Source of the DNA: Ignavibacteriota bacterium
GTDB lineage: Bacteria; Bacteroidota; Ignavibacteria; Ignavibacteriales; Melioribacteraceae
DNA: 64,000 nt
Direction of reading: 5' to 3'
Assembly: GCA_016708125.1 (NCBI GenBank)
Contig: JADJGF010000001.1
Coordinates: forward strand, 2,998,001 to 3,062,000
In this document: one piece after another, positions 43,311 to 52,515 of the stretch
How positions within the stretch are numbered: position 1 is the first letter of the stretch
Layout of the letters: every line of letters begins with the position of its first letter
Notes under the pieces: model-generated
What the model was told of the DNA's origin: nothing
Seen by the model: the letters and a program-made list of their open reading frames with translations, nothing else
The model's database searches: none
Position numbers and translations under genes: made by a program

Positions 43311-46300
43311 ATGTGGCTAAGTATTTACTTTTCTAAAAGAAAACTAATTTCGCTTTTTTGCCTTACAGTATTTTTTGTTTTACAAACAGTTGTTTCTGCT
43401 CAAACTGGTAATATTAAAGGCAAAATTCTTGATCAAAATTCATCAGAAACATTACTTGGGTCAAATATTTCAATCAAGGGTACAAGTTTAGGGGCTGCTT
43501 CAGATTTAGAAGGAAATTATATTGTTCGTAATATACCTGTTGGTCAATATACAATAGAGGTTTCTTATATTGGTTATATTTCAAAAACTCTTGAAATAAA
43601 TATAATTGAAAATAGAACAATTGAACAAGATTTTTATCTTGAAGCTAAAACAATTGAAGGCGAAACTGTAACCGTTACTGGTCAAGCATCAGGTCAGTTG
43701 GAAGCTATAAACAGGCAATTAACATCTAACACAATTACTAACGTAGTTTCTTCCGAACAAATCCGTGAATTACCGGATGATAACGCAGCAACAGCTCTAA
43801 GTCGTTTACCTGGTGTTTCTCTCATGAATGGAGACGAAGTTGTAATTCGTGGTATGGAATCAAAATTAAATCAGGTTTTAATTAACGGTATTCAATTACC
43901 ATCAACAAATATGGAAACCCGTTCAACAAATCTTGGTTTTATTTCATCAAGTATGATTTCCAGTATTGAGGTTGTAAAAGCTATTACCCCCGATATGGAT
44001 GCAAACACAATTGGAGGAGTTGTTAATTTAAAATTGATGGAAGCACCGGCTGACCTTCACTTCGATGTTCTTACTCAAGGAAATTATAACTATTCAGATA
44101 GAAATTATAATAATTATAAATTTTGGGGAAGCGTAAGTAATAGATTTTTTGATAATAAATTCGGTGTGTTTTTGCAAGCTAATGCCGATCGTTCCGATGG
44201 AGGAAATCAAACTGCTTCAATTGGACTTACACGAGACGGTTCAAGTAATTTGGCATATGGACAGTCTGCTTACTTTACAAATAGTGCAAATTTTGGATAT
44301 GGAAGAAGCATTGTAGATATAGCTGGGGGCAGTCTTCTTATGGATTATAAGCTGCCGAACGGTAAAATTATTTTACAAAATACTTATGCAGGAAATTTTA
44401 CAGACCAACGAAATAATATTATTGGGTTAGATTTTGATGGTACAGATATTCATTATACAGTTGATAGAAATAAGTTTGGCAGAGATTTATGGATCAACGC
44501 TTTGCAAGCTGAAAATAGTTTTGGTGACTTAAAAGTAGAAGCAAGTTTAGCTCATTCAAGTACAAATCAATATACAAGAAATGCTTATTCCCCATGGGGA
44601 AGCGGTAACGGATGGACTGACTTTAATAATGAAACTGGCTTTGATGCACCTTTTGGAGTTGGTTCCGATGGTTTACCAATTAGATATACTGGAACTGCTC
44701 AAGCTGGGATAACTTTACAAAGAGCCTATGCAATTTTTGATAATATTAATCCTTCCGATCCTGATAGTGCAACTTTGGAAGGCTGGGTATCTTCTATTAA
44801 AAATAGATTTAATCAACACTTGTATAATGGGTCTTTTGATGTTTCGAAACCTGTTAATTTTTCCACAGATATTACGGCAACATTTAAAGCTGGCGGAAAA
44901 TATGTGAAAACAACACGCGTTAATGATTTTAATAGAACTTACACCGGTTCATCTGATGATGATACATATAACAGAGTAGAAGATTTCTTCCCTATACATA
45001 GGGATGCTGAAAATAGAATGAGATTAACTGACGTTTTAGACGATGATTTTGATAGAGGGAAAAATTATTTAAGCGATCAGTATGATTTTAAGAATGGATT
45101 TAAATATGTAATAGATGCTGATGTTTATGACGAATGGCTTTACTTAGCTCAAACAGGCTGGGAATCTGCTTTAAAAGAGGATGACAGTTGGAGAGATGAT
45201 TGGAATGGTTCAGAAGCTTTTACGGCTGGTTATATTATGGGGACTTTTAATTTCTTTAGAAACCTTACTTTAATAGCCGGTCTTCGTTATGAAAATTATA
45301 ACATGAATTATCGTGCTCAGTTTACTCTTGTTACACATAATGTTTATGGCGATGCAATTAGTACAAAAGTAGGAACAGCAGTTGTTCCTTATGATTATTA
45401 CAATGTTGATAGATATGATATAAATTACTTCCCAAACTTTCATTTAAAATATCAAGTTAATGGTTGGTCGGATATGAGAATAGCATATACGAACAGTATT
45501 ATACGTCCGGATTATTCGCAAATTATTCCTAAAATGACTGTTTTCCCGGGCAGTAATTATGTAATTGGTAATCCTAATTTAAAACCAACAACAGCAAAAA
45601 ACTTAGATGTTATTGCATCTGTTTACAGTAATATTGTTGGTCTTTTTACAATTAATGGATTCTATAAAGAGTTAGAAGATGCACAGTACAGAACAGGAAT
45701 TTATTATGGAAATATTGATTTGTATGGCGACAATGTATTCATGCCGGATTCAGCACTTTTGTGGAACGATTTTAAATATCAAACTAAAGCTTCAGATATT
45801 GTTAATACATCGTTGAATAATCCAAACTTAGGTTTTATTAGAGGTGTTGAATTATCTTGGCAAACAAACTTTTGGTATTTACCTCAGCCATTAAATTCAC
45901 TAGTATTAAATGTGAACTATACAAAATCAGGATCAAATATTGATTATCGCATAATTAGAAATATACCAATAACGGTTCCAGATCCAAATAATCCCCGTAA
46001 AACTATAACTTATTTTACAACAAATGATACTGTTTACAGCGGCAGGTTGCTTCAACAAGCGGACGATGTAATTAACGTTGCTTTAGGTGTTGATTATAAA
46101 GGATTTTCAGGTCGTTTATCGTTTAATATGAGAGGTAATGTGTTAACCTCTATTGGGACTAGACCAGAAGAAACTTCATATACCGGAAATATTTATAGAT
46201 GGGATTTTACAATTAAACAAGATTTACCAATTAAAGGTTTAAGTCTATCACTGAATGGATTAAATATTTTCCATAACGGAATTGAATCATTTAGGAAATT

Positions 46301-46394
46301 TAGACTTACAAAAGATTCTCCAATAACAGAAAATTTAGTTTCGGTTTTATATTCGCCAACAATTTATCAATTTAATTTAAGGTATAATTTTTAA
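43311..46394 (+). CDS. TonB-dependent receptor of the glycan locus
   Basis: About 1027 residues. Signal peptide ending VVSAQ, a carboxypeptidase-regulatory-like domain (GNIKGKILDQNSSETLLGSNI), a plug (EQIRELPDDNAATALSRLPG, DEVVIRGMESKLNQVLINGI, IEVVKAITPDMDANTIGGVV) and a large barrel with FWYLPQPLNSLVLNVNYT near the C-terminus. It is a clear paralogue of the receptor at 4660. Its place after GH3 and the GPH symporter suggests that it brings oligosaccharides across the outer membrane. No SusD gene accompanies it; the next gene encodes a beta-helix T9SS protein. Confidence 0.93.
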   Translation: MWLSIYFSKRKLISLFCLTVFFVLQTVVSAQTGNIKGKILDQNSSETLLGSNISIKGTSLGAASDLEGNYIVRNIPVGQYTIEVSYIGYISKTLEINIIENRTIEQDFYLEAKTIEGETVTVTGQASGQLEAINRQLTSNTITNVVSSEQIRELPDDNAATALSRLPGVSLMNGDEVVIRGMESKLNQVLINGIQLPSTNMETRSTNLGFISSSMISSIEVVKAITPDMDANTIGGVVNLKLMEAPADLHFDVLTQGNYNYSDRNYNNYKFWGSVSNRFFDNKFGVFLQANADRSDGGNQTASIGLTRDGSSNLAYGQSAYFTNSANFGYGRSIVDIAGGSLLMDYKLPNGKIILQNTYAGNFTDQRNNIIGLDFDGTDIHYTVDRNKFGRDLWINALQAENSFGDLKVEASLAHSSTNQYTRNAYSPWGSGNGWTDFNNETGFDAPFGVGSDGLPIRYTGTAQAGITLQRAYAIFDNINPSDPDSATLEGWVSSIKNRFNQHLYNGSFDVSKPVNFSTDITATFKAGGKYVKTTRVNDFNRTYTGSSDDDTYNRVEDFFPIHRDAENRMRLTDVLDDDFDRGKNYLSDQYDFKNGFKYVIDADVYDEWLYLAQTGWESALKEDDSWRDDWNGSEAFTAGYIMGTFNFFRNLTLIAGLRYENYNMNYRAQFTLVTHNVYGDAISTKVGTAVVPYDYYNVDRYDINYFPNFHLKYQVNGWSDMRIAYTNSIIRPDYSQIIPKMTVFPGSNYVIGNPNLKPTTAKNLDVIASVYSNIVGLFTINGFYKELEDAQYRTGIYYGNIDLYGDNVFMPDSALLWNDFKYQTKASDIVNTSLNNPNLGFIRGVELSWQTNFWYLPQPLNSLVLNVNYTKSGSNIDYRIIRNIPITVPDPNNPRKTITYFTTNDTVYSGRLLQQADDVINVALGVDYKGFSGRLSFNMRGNVLTSIGTRPEETSYTGNIYRWDFTIKQDLPIKGLSLSLNGLNIFHNGIESFRKFRLTKDSPITENLVSVLYSPTIYQFNLRYNF

Positions 46395-46420
46395 CAAATA
46401 GTATAATTATAAAATAAACA

Positions 46421-46430
46421 TAAGGAGGAG
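46421..46430 (+). promoter_or_regulatory. Orphan consensus Shine-Dalgarno between receptor and beta-helix genes
   Basis: TAAGGAGGAG is a near-perfect anti-16S match but is followed by AAAGTTATTAAC with no ATG, GTG or TTG at proper distance. The true start of the next gene has its own AAGGAG 70 bp downstream. Confidence 0.45.
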
Positions 46431-46503
46431 AAAGTTATTAACAAACAAATATTTTTTAACCTTTTTTGCTCATTAAATCAATTATTTTAATAAGGAGAAA
46501 TTT

Positions 46504-48258
46504 ATGAGAAAGTTACTTTTACTTCTGGCGGTATTAACATTACTACCGTTAGCTACTGTATTTTCACAAACATTGGAAGACTACATTTTAGAACATCGTG
46601 GAGATTCTCTTGTAATTAAAGATGATATCGACTTTGGGGCACCAAACGCACTGTTTTCCGTAATAAATGCGGATACACTTAATGTACCTGCTGGACGTGT
46701 ATATGTATTAAAAGCATTTGGAAATTATACTCTTGCAAATAACCCAACAACTTCTGCAACCCAAAAAACAATTATTATGGGTGAAACAACCGAATCTGTA
46801 AAAACAAGTAAAGGCGATGCTCCACCAGTTGTTGCTGGTGCTGTGTTGGAAGGTGGAAATACTACTCCATTTATTACAAGTGGTTCAGATCTTCTTGTGA
46901 AGAATATAAATATGGCTGTTGGTAATGCTGCTGGTGGTCTTGGATGGAATTGCTTCGGTTTAGCAGGCCCAGGTATGAGAATACAAGTTGAAAACTGTAT
47001 TATTGAACATAACCTTTGGACAGTTATTGGTGGTCAACCTACAAATTCAAGAATATTCTTTATAAATAATTATTTTGTAAACTTGTTAGGCCATACATGC
47101 CGTCGTAATGGTGGTGTGTTGGATTTCTTCTCAAATCAAGATACAATTTGGGTTGAAAATAATACACACGTTAACGTTCAAGGTCTTTTGTATAAATCAA
47201 GAGATAATTATGTAATTAACAGACAAGTTTTCAATCACAATAATTTTATTAATTGTAGCTCATATCCTCTAATGAACAGAGGCGGACATCCAAATTATAG
47301 TGTTACAAATAATATTTTTGTAAATACTAATGTGCAAGGAATGTCTGCTGTGCTAATTGGCGCTGATGCCGGTGAAGTTGATCCTGAAGGCTTACCAATG
47401 GGTATTGTTAATTTACATGCCGATTCTACATTTTTGGCAAACGGTGCATCTTTCTATGCAGATAGAAACTTAACTTATTGGGACCCAAGTCTAAGTGATG
47501 TTGCAACAACATTAAATGGCAGTGCAGTAAATGGAATGACTGATTGGGTTTCACAAATGATCCCAATGAATACAAGAACTGCTGCAATGTTTGCAGATGA
47601 TGCTACATATCCTAAATTAACTAACGGAACATGGTATTCAAAACTTCCTAATTTTGCAGAAACTGATGTGTTGTTTACTACTCAACTTCAAGTATTGAAA
47701 GAATTTTCAATTGCAACTGTAGATACTACATATTCTGGTTCTTTAACTGCTTGGCGTCAACCAAATAACCCAGAAGCAGATAATTTCATATATGCAGACT
47801 GGCCGACACCAATTGATCTTTCATATGATGATGCAGATTTATTAACTGCAGGTCTTGGCGGTTTTCCAGTTGGCGATTTAGCATGGTTCCCAGCTAAATA
47901 TACAGAATGGATGAATCAAAGAGATGCAGAATATACAGTAATTCATAATACTCTTAATGGAATAGTTGGTGTGGAAAAAGTTGATGGTGTGCCAGTAAAA
48001 TTCAGTTTAGATCAAAATTATCCTAATCCATTTAACCCTTCAACAGTTATTAACTTCTCAATTCCTAAATCAGGAAATGTTTCATTAAAAGTTTATGATG
48101 CTGTTGGTCAAGAAGTTGCTACTTTAATTAACGAATTCAAGAATGCTGCTAACTATAAAATAAATTTCAATGGTGCAAATCTATCAACTGGAGTTTATTT
48201 CTATAAATTGGATGCAAATGGTTTCGTACAAACAAAGAAAATGTTATTAATCAAATAG
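46504..48258 (+). CDS. Secreted parallel beta-helix protein with T9SS sorting domain (second copy)
   Basis: 584 residues. Signal peptide (about 1-22, ending VFSQ), a beta-helix core with short repeats (VENCIIEHNLWTVIGG, FFINNYFVNLLG, VENNTHVNVQG, VFNHNNFINCS, VTNNIFVNTN), the GGFPVGDLAWFP block at about residue 451 and a sorting domain (about 498-584, SLDQNYPNPFNPSTVINFSI to TKKMLLIK). It should be displayed on the cell surface by T9SS. Overall architecture equals the 7651 protein, and each follows its TonB receptor. Candidate polysaccharide-binding or lyase partner; no catalytic residues are assigned. Confidence 0.86.
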   Translation: MRKLLLLLAVLTLLPLATVFSQTLEDYILEHRGDSLVIKDDIDFGAPNALFSVINADTLNVPAGRVYVLKAFGNYTLANNPTTSATQKTIIMGETTESVKTSKGDAPPVVAGAVLEGGNTTPFITSGSDLLVKNINMAVGNAAGGLGWNCFGLAGPGMRIQVENCIIEHNLWTVIGGQPTNSRIFFINNYFVNLLGHTCRRNGGVLDFFSNQDTIWVENNTHVNVQGLLYKSRDNYVINRQVFNHNNFINCSSYPLMNRGGHPNYSVTNNIFVNTNVQGMSAVLIGADAGEVDPEGLPMGIVNLHADSTFLANGASFYADRNLTYWDPSLSDVATTLNGSAVNGMTDWVSQMIPMNTRTAAMFADDATYPKLTNGTWYSKLPNFAETDVLFTTQLQVLKEFSIATVDTTYSGSLTAWRQPNNPEADNFIYADWPTPIDLSYDDADLLTAGLGGFPVGDLAWFPAKYTEWMNQRDAEYTVIHNTLNGIVGVEKVDGVPVKFSLDQNYPNPFNPSTVINFSIPKSGNVSLKVYDAVGQEVATLINEFKNAANYKINFNGANLSTGVYFYKLDANGFVQTKKMLLIK

Positions 48259-48290
48259 TTTTTAATTATTGATAACACGGATTCAAAATT

Positions 48291-48321
48291 ACCCCGGTAA
48301 TTGAATTTTGCCGGGGTTTTA
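48291..48321 (+). terminator. Rho-independent terminator of the glycan operon
   Basis: Stem ACCCCGG (48291-48297) with CCGGGGT (48311-48317), 13-nt loop and T tail. A competing upstream hairpin is possible: AATTAC (48287-48292) with GTAATT (48297-48302). Confidence 0.8.
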
Positions 48322-48372
48322 TATAAAATGCAAGTGGTTTAAAGTTTTATTCACAAAATGAGTTTTTAAGTT

Positions 48373-50139
48373 ATGCCTTTTTACAAAGCAAAACACGTGT
48401 TGAAATTAAGGAAATATCTTATACTTATAATTTTAGCTTTTATAATTTTAAGCTGTATTAATAATAATGCTAATTCTTCTGAAGACGAATTAATAATTGC
48501 CAAAATTGGTGAAGATTATATTGTTAAATTAAGTGATTTGAAGCAATATATTAAAGACTGGAATTACAACCAAAAATTTAGAGACAAAGAAAAAGTTTAT
48601 AAAAATGCACTAAATGATTTAGTAACCAACCAACTGAAAAGATTTGATTTCTTTGATAGAAAATTAGATCAAAACAAAGATTTAATGAGCAAAGAAAGAC
48701 GTTTAATAAATAGTGAAATAATTAATTCATACTTCGATAAAAAATTTGCTTCAAAATATGTAAATGATAGTGCTGCCGCTAAAGCTTATAAGGAAATGGA
48801 TAAAGAAGTTATCTGCAATGATATTTTATTACCTATTCCCGAAAATACATTTCAACAAAAACTTGATTCACTAAAAGCAATAGCTTTGGAAATTGAAAAT
48901 TATATTAGTAATAATTTAAACATAGATGAGCTTATTAAAAAATATTCCCTTCAAAATACTTTAGTAAGCGCACAAAAAAATTATACTTGGTCGCAAAGTA
49001 TGAATGATCCTTTGGCTTTTGTTGCGTATCAATTGCAAATTGGTTCTACGCAAGTGCTGTACAATATTGATGGATTTCATATTTTAAAAGCGATCGACGC
49101 AAAAAAAATAAAATTAGAACCTTTTGAAGAAATGAAAGACGCAATTATTTCTGATCTTAAAAAGGGATATTATCAAACATACAATGATGAGTACAGTGAT
49201 TTTAGGAAAAATCTTATAGATTATAGCTCTATTATATGGAATGAACGAGGTCTGGATCAAATTGTTAAGTGGTCAAATACCGATAAATTCTTTGGCGAAG
49301 CTTATAAAGATACAATGCAAAATGCAATTTCAAACGGTAACAATTTTGAAATTCTAACATATAACAAAGGTAAAGTTGATTTAAAAGAATTCCTTAGACT
49401 TCTTGATGAAGTTGTAATTTTAAATCCAAATATCCAATTAAATCCCAAAAGTGTAAAAGATTTTATTTCAGAAGCAGTGTATGATGATAATGTTGTTAAG
49501 GCTGCGCAAAAAATTGGATTGGAAGAAAAGATAATTAATCCATATACGGATAATTTAGTTGTTAAAAGTAAATTGTCTTATTTATACAACCAGGCAATTA
49601 TTGAAGGAAATATTCCGGAAATCACACCAGAAACTTTAAAGAAATTTTACGATGAGCAAAGAGATTCAATATTCTATCAACTAAAAAAAATAAATCTTTA
49701 TACAAGAATTTATTCCGATAAAGAAAAAGCTGAGAAGGAAATTGAAGATATAAATAGTGGTATTCCATTTGAAAAAATTTCTAATAGATGGTTTGTTAAA
49801 ACATATATACGTGAACGTGATGGCTCCCTAAAATCATTTAGAAGTATTGAACCGCCATATTTGGCTGAAGCTGCTTTTAAATTGGAGTTAAACGAAGTTG
49901 CTGGACCAATTGAATTTGATGATGTCGAAAAGGGAAAACAGTTTGCCGTTATAAAAGCAATTAACATTATGCCGGAAAAACAGCTCACATTTGATGAAGT
50001 TAAAGGAAAAAGAATAGAAGAAGAATTTAAAAATTATTATCGTCAAAAAATTTCGGATGAAGTTAATGCAAAGCTGATGAAGAAATACAATGTTAAAATT
50101 TATGAAGATGTATTATCTCAGGCAATAAACGCTAAATAG
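48373..50139 (+). CDS. Parvulin-like (PPIC/SurA-type) periplasmic lipoprotein
   Basis: 588 residues. N-terminal lipoprotein signal with ILSC (the membrane stretch YLILIILAFIILSC), then a SurA-like helical N-domain and two probable rotamase regions. The better one is near the C-terminus (about 420-560: KLYTRIYSDKEKAEKEIEDINSG ... SLKSFRSIEPPYLAEAAFKLELNEVAGPIEF ... FAVIKAINIMPEKQLTFDEVKGK), a PPIC-domain pattern. Such proteins help fold outer-membrane proteins. It follows the terminator of the glycan operon by 50 bp and ends 2 bp before the next gene. Confidence 0.75.
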   Translation: MPFYKAKHVLKLRKYLILIILAFIILSCINNNANSSEDELIIAKIGEDYIVKLSDLKQYIKDWNYNQKFRDKEKVYKNALNDLVTNQLKRFDFFDRKLDQNKDLMSKERRLINSEIINSYFDKKFASKYVNDSAAAKAYKEMDKEVICNDILLPIPENTFQQKLDSLKAIALEIENYISNNLNIDELIKKYSLQNTLVSAQKNYTWSQSMNDPLAFVAYQLQIGSTQVLYNIDGFHILKAIDAKKIKLEPFEEMKDAIISDLKKGYYQTYNDEYSDFRKNLIDYSSIIWNERGLDQIVKWSNTDKFFGEAYKDTMQNAISNGNNFEILTYNKGKVDLKEFLRLLDEVVILNPNIQLNPKSVKDFISEAVYDDNVVKAAQKIGLEEKIINPYTDNLVVKSKLSYLYNQAIIEGNIPEITPETLKKFYDEQRDSIFYQLKKINLYTRIYSDKEKAEKEIEDINSGIPFEKISNRWFVKTYIRERDGSLKSFRSIEPPYLAEAAFKLELNEVAGPIEFDDVEKGKQFAVIKAINIMPEKQLTFDEVKGKRIEEEFKNYYRQKISDEVNAKLMKKYNVKIYEDVLSQAINAK

Positions 50140-50141
50140 AG

Positions 50142-52478
50142 ATGAACAATTCTAAAATTGTAAATTTAAATATCTTATTAATCTCAGCTGTAGTTATTTG
50201 TTTTGAAATTTTATCCACAAGAATTTCTTCGGTAATATTCGTTCAGAATTATGCATTTATAATTTTATCATTATCTATTTTAGGTCTTGGTACTGGCGGA
50301 ATTTTTTCCTTTTACAAAATAAAACCAGATGAAACGAAAAGTGAAAATCATAAGATATTTAGCTTATACATTTCACTTACCGGAGTTTCATTAATATTTT
50401 TTATTATAGTTGTAATTCTATTCTCGATAACAAATCCGTACATTTATTTTTCTCTTCTGTTTTTACCATTTTTTTTTGCCGGAATAGTTTACTCAGAATT
50501 TTTTAAAAACTTTGCAAATTCCGGATATAAAATTTATGCCGCTGATTTAATTGGCGCGGCGTTGGGTTCTATTATTTCAATTTTTATTTTCATTTTTTTT
50601 AATGCACCAAATGCTGTTTTATTTCTTGCGATAGTTTTAGTTTTTTCTGCAGCTAATTTTTTTGTTGTTGAAAGAAATAAACTCTTGCTGTATTACTTTA
50701 GTCTTTTGTCAATTGCAATTTTGTTAACTGTTTTTGGGAAAAATGAATTCCTTGGAAAAATTCCTATCGGTAATTATCCGGAAAAAGACTTTTATCATAT
50801 TTTAGATAATTCAAATATTACACCGGAAATAGTTGAAAGCAAATGGAGTATAAATGGAAGATCGGATTTAGTTGAATTTGAAAATCAAAGTTACGTAAAA
50901 CATTTACTTATTGATGGTGCCGCCGGAACGCAAATGTATGAATTCAATGGAAACATTGAAAACCATGACAAAATGCTAAATGATATACTGATTCGAAATT
51001 CAACAACAATTCCTCTTTTATTTTTAAAGAAAGAAGAAAAAGAAAATATGCTGGTTATTGGTCCCGGTGGTGGAAAAGAAATTCTTTCCGGGATTCTTAG
51101 TAATGTGCAAAATATTACCGGAGTTGAAATAAATCCGGATTTTGTAGATATAGTAAAAAAGTATAAAGATTTTAACGGCGGAATTTATACTGATTTTCCA
51201 AATGTGAAAATTGAAATTGCAGAAGGAAGACATTTTTTAAAGAGATCTGAGAAGTTTTACGATTTAATAATTTTAGCTCTTCCATCAACTGAACAATTCC
51301 AAATTATTGATGGAATTGCTTCCAACGAAAATTATCTTTTAACAGTTGAAGCAATTACAGATTATTTAAAAATTTTAAACCAGAATGGGCAACTGATTTT
51401 TACTGTTCATAACAAATGGGAACTTGTTAGACTTATTGTTACTGCTTTATATGCATTTAAAGAAAATGGAATAAGTTATTCAATTGCAGTTAATCATTTT
51501 TTAAGTATTGGAGATGAACATTCCCCAACTTTAGTAATTAAAAAATCCGCTTACACAATTGAAGAAATTAATAATATTATTAAAACTGCAAATACTTTTC
51601 CCGCAGATTTACCGAAGATTGCTTATTTACCATTTGTAAATATTCCGGGCAATAATCAAATTGAAAATATTCTTTTAAATACTCTTAAAGATGGCAGAAG
51701 TTCGCTGGAAGAATTAATTGCAAAGAATAGCTCTGATATTTCACCGGTGCTTGATGATAGCCCTTATTTTTACAAAGTTAAAAAAGGATTACCCGAAGAT
51801 TTGAAATATCTACTAATTGCGGTATTGATCTTTGCAGTTTTATCGGTTGTTATTCCACTAAAGAAAATAAAATCTGTTTCGAAAAAAAATATTAAAATTA
51901 AAAAAGAAGAAAATGTTATTCTTCCGCTTTTTGTTTTTGTTAGCATTGGTTTTGGATTTATGGTTTTGGAAATTGCATTACTGCAAAAATTTATTCTTTA
52001 TTTGGGTTCGCCAACAATTGCTTTGTCCATTCTTCTTGGTTCATTGCTTGTTGGTATGGGAATTGGAAGTTTTTTTGGCGGGAAAATATTTCCCGAAAAT
52101 ATTATAAAACGCCTTAAATGGATTTCCGGTTTGATTGTAATTACCGGAGTGATTTTATTTTTTATACATCCGTTAATTTTAAATCCGCTTCTTGTTTATG
52201 GATTAACATTTCGTGCAATTGTAAGTTTTGTTTTGTTACTGCCATTCGGATTTTTTCTTGGAATTCCATTTCCTACAGCAATACAATTATTGAAGCAGAA
52301 AAATTTTATAAAATATATTCCATGGATGTATGGTGTTAACGGAATTTTTTCAGTTCTTGGTTCGGTATCGGCAGTTATTCTATCTATGATTTTTGGTTTT
52401 ACTTTAAGTTTTTTTACCGGATTAAGTTTGTACTTAATCATTTTTGTTTTTTTAAGCTCAAGAACTCATCAGATTTGA
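50142..52478 (+). CDS. Membrane-embedded spermidine-synthase-like methyltransferase-fold protein
   Basis: 778 residues. About seven membrane segments at the N-terminus, a soluble SAM-type Rossmann domain in the middle (about 295-450: NMLVIGPGGGKEILSGILSNV, GVEINPDFVDIVKKY, YDLIILALPSTEQFQI) and about seven more membrane segments (IGFGFMVLEIALLQKFILYLGSPTIALSILLGSLLVGMGIGSFFGG). The usual catalytic Asp of true spermidine synthases (D-S-x-D-P) is replaced by LALPST, so aminopropyl transfer is unlikely. The function of these fusions is unknown. Starts 2 bp after the parvulin gene. Confidence 0.85.
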   Translation: MNNSKIVNLNILLISAVVICFEILSTRISSVIFVQNYAFIILSLSILGLGTGGIFSFYKIKPDETKSENHKIFSLYISLTGVSLIFFIIVVILFSITNPYIYFSLLFLPFFFAGIVYSEFFKNFANSGYKIYAADLIGAALGSIISIFIFIFFNAPNAVLFLAIVLVFSAANFFVVERNKLLLYYFSLLSIAILLTVFGKNEFLGKIPIGNYPEKDFYHILDNSNITPEIVESKWSINGRSDLVEFENQSYVKHLLIDGAAGTQMYEFNGNIENHDKMLNDILIRNSTTIPLLFLKKEEKENMLVIGPGGGKEILSGILSNVQNITGVEINPDFVDIVKKYKDFNGGIYTDFPNVKIEIAEGRHFLKRSEKFYDLIILALPSTEQFQIIDGIASNENYLLTVEAITDYLKILNQNGQLIFTVHNKWELVRLIVTALYAFKENGISYSIAVNHFLSIGDEHSPTLVIKKSAYTIEEINNIIKTANTFPADLPKIAYLPFVNIPGNNQIENILLNTLKDGRSSLEELIAKNSSDISPVLDDSPYFYKVKKGLPEDLKYLLIAVLIFAVLSVVIPLKKIKSVSKKNIKIKKEENVILPLFVFVSIGFGFMVLEIALLQKFILYLGSPTIALSILLGSLLVGMGIGSFFGGKIFPENIIKRLKWISGLIVITGVILFFIHPLILNPLLVYGLTFRAIVSFVLLLPFGFFLGIPFPTAIQLLKQKNFIKYIPWMYGVNGIFSVLGSVSAVILSMIFGFTLSFFTGLSLYLIIFVFLSSRTHQI

Positions 52479-52515
52479 TTGAATAAAAATTTAAATCAAA
52501 GACTTTGAATTTAAG

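Noticed and set aside
43311..48258. A SusD-like gene or a full SusCD pair
   Set aside because: The gene after the receptor encodes a beta-helix protein with a T9SS domain. No SusD-type lipoprotein with TPR-like helices is present in the window.
51913..52339. Two out-of-frame plus-strand open frames inside the spermidine-synthase-like gene
   Set aside because: They overlap a long conserved membrane domain in another frame and are rich in Cys/Phe/Trp, typical of shadow frames.
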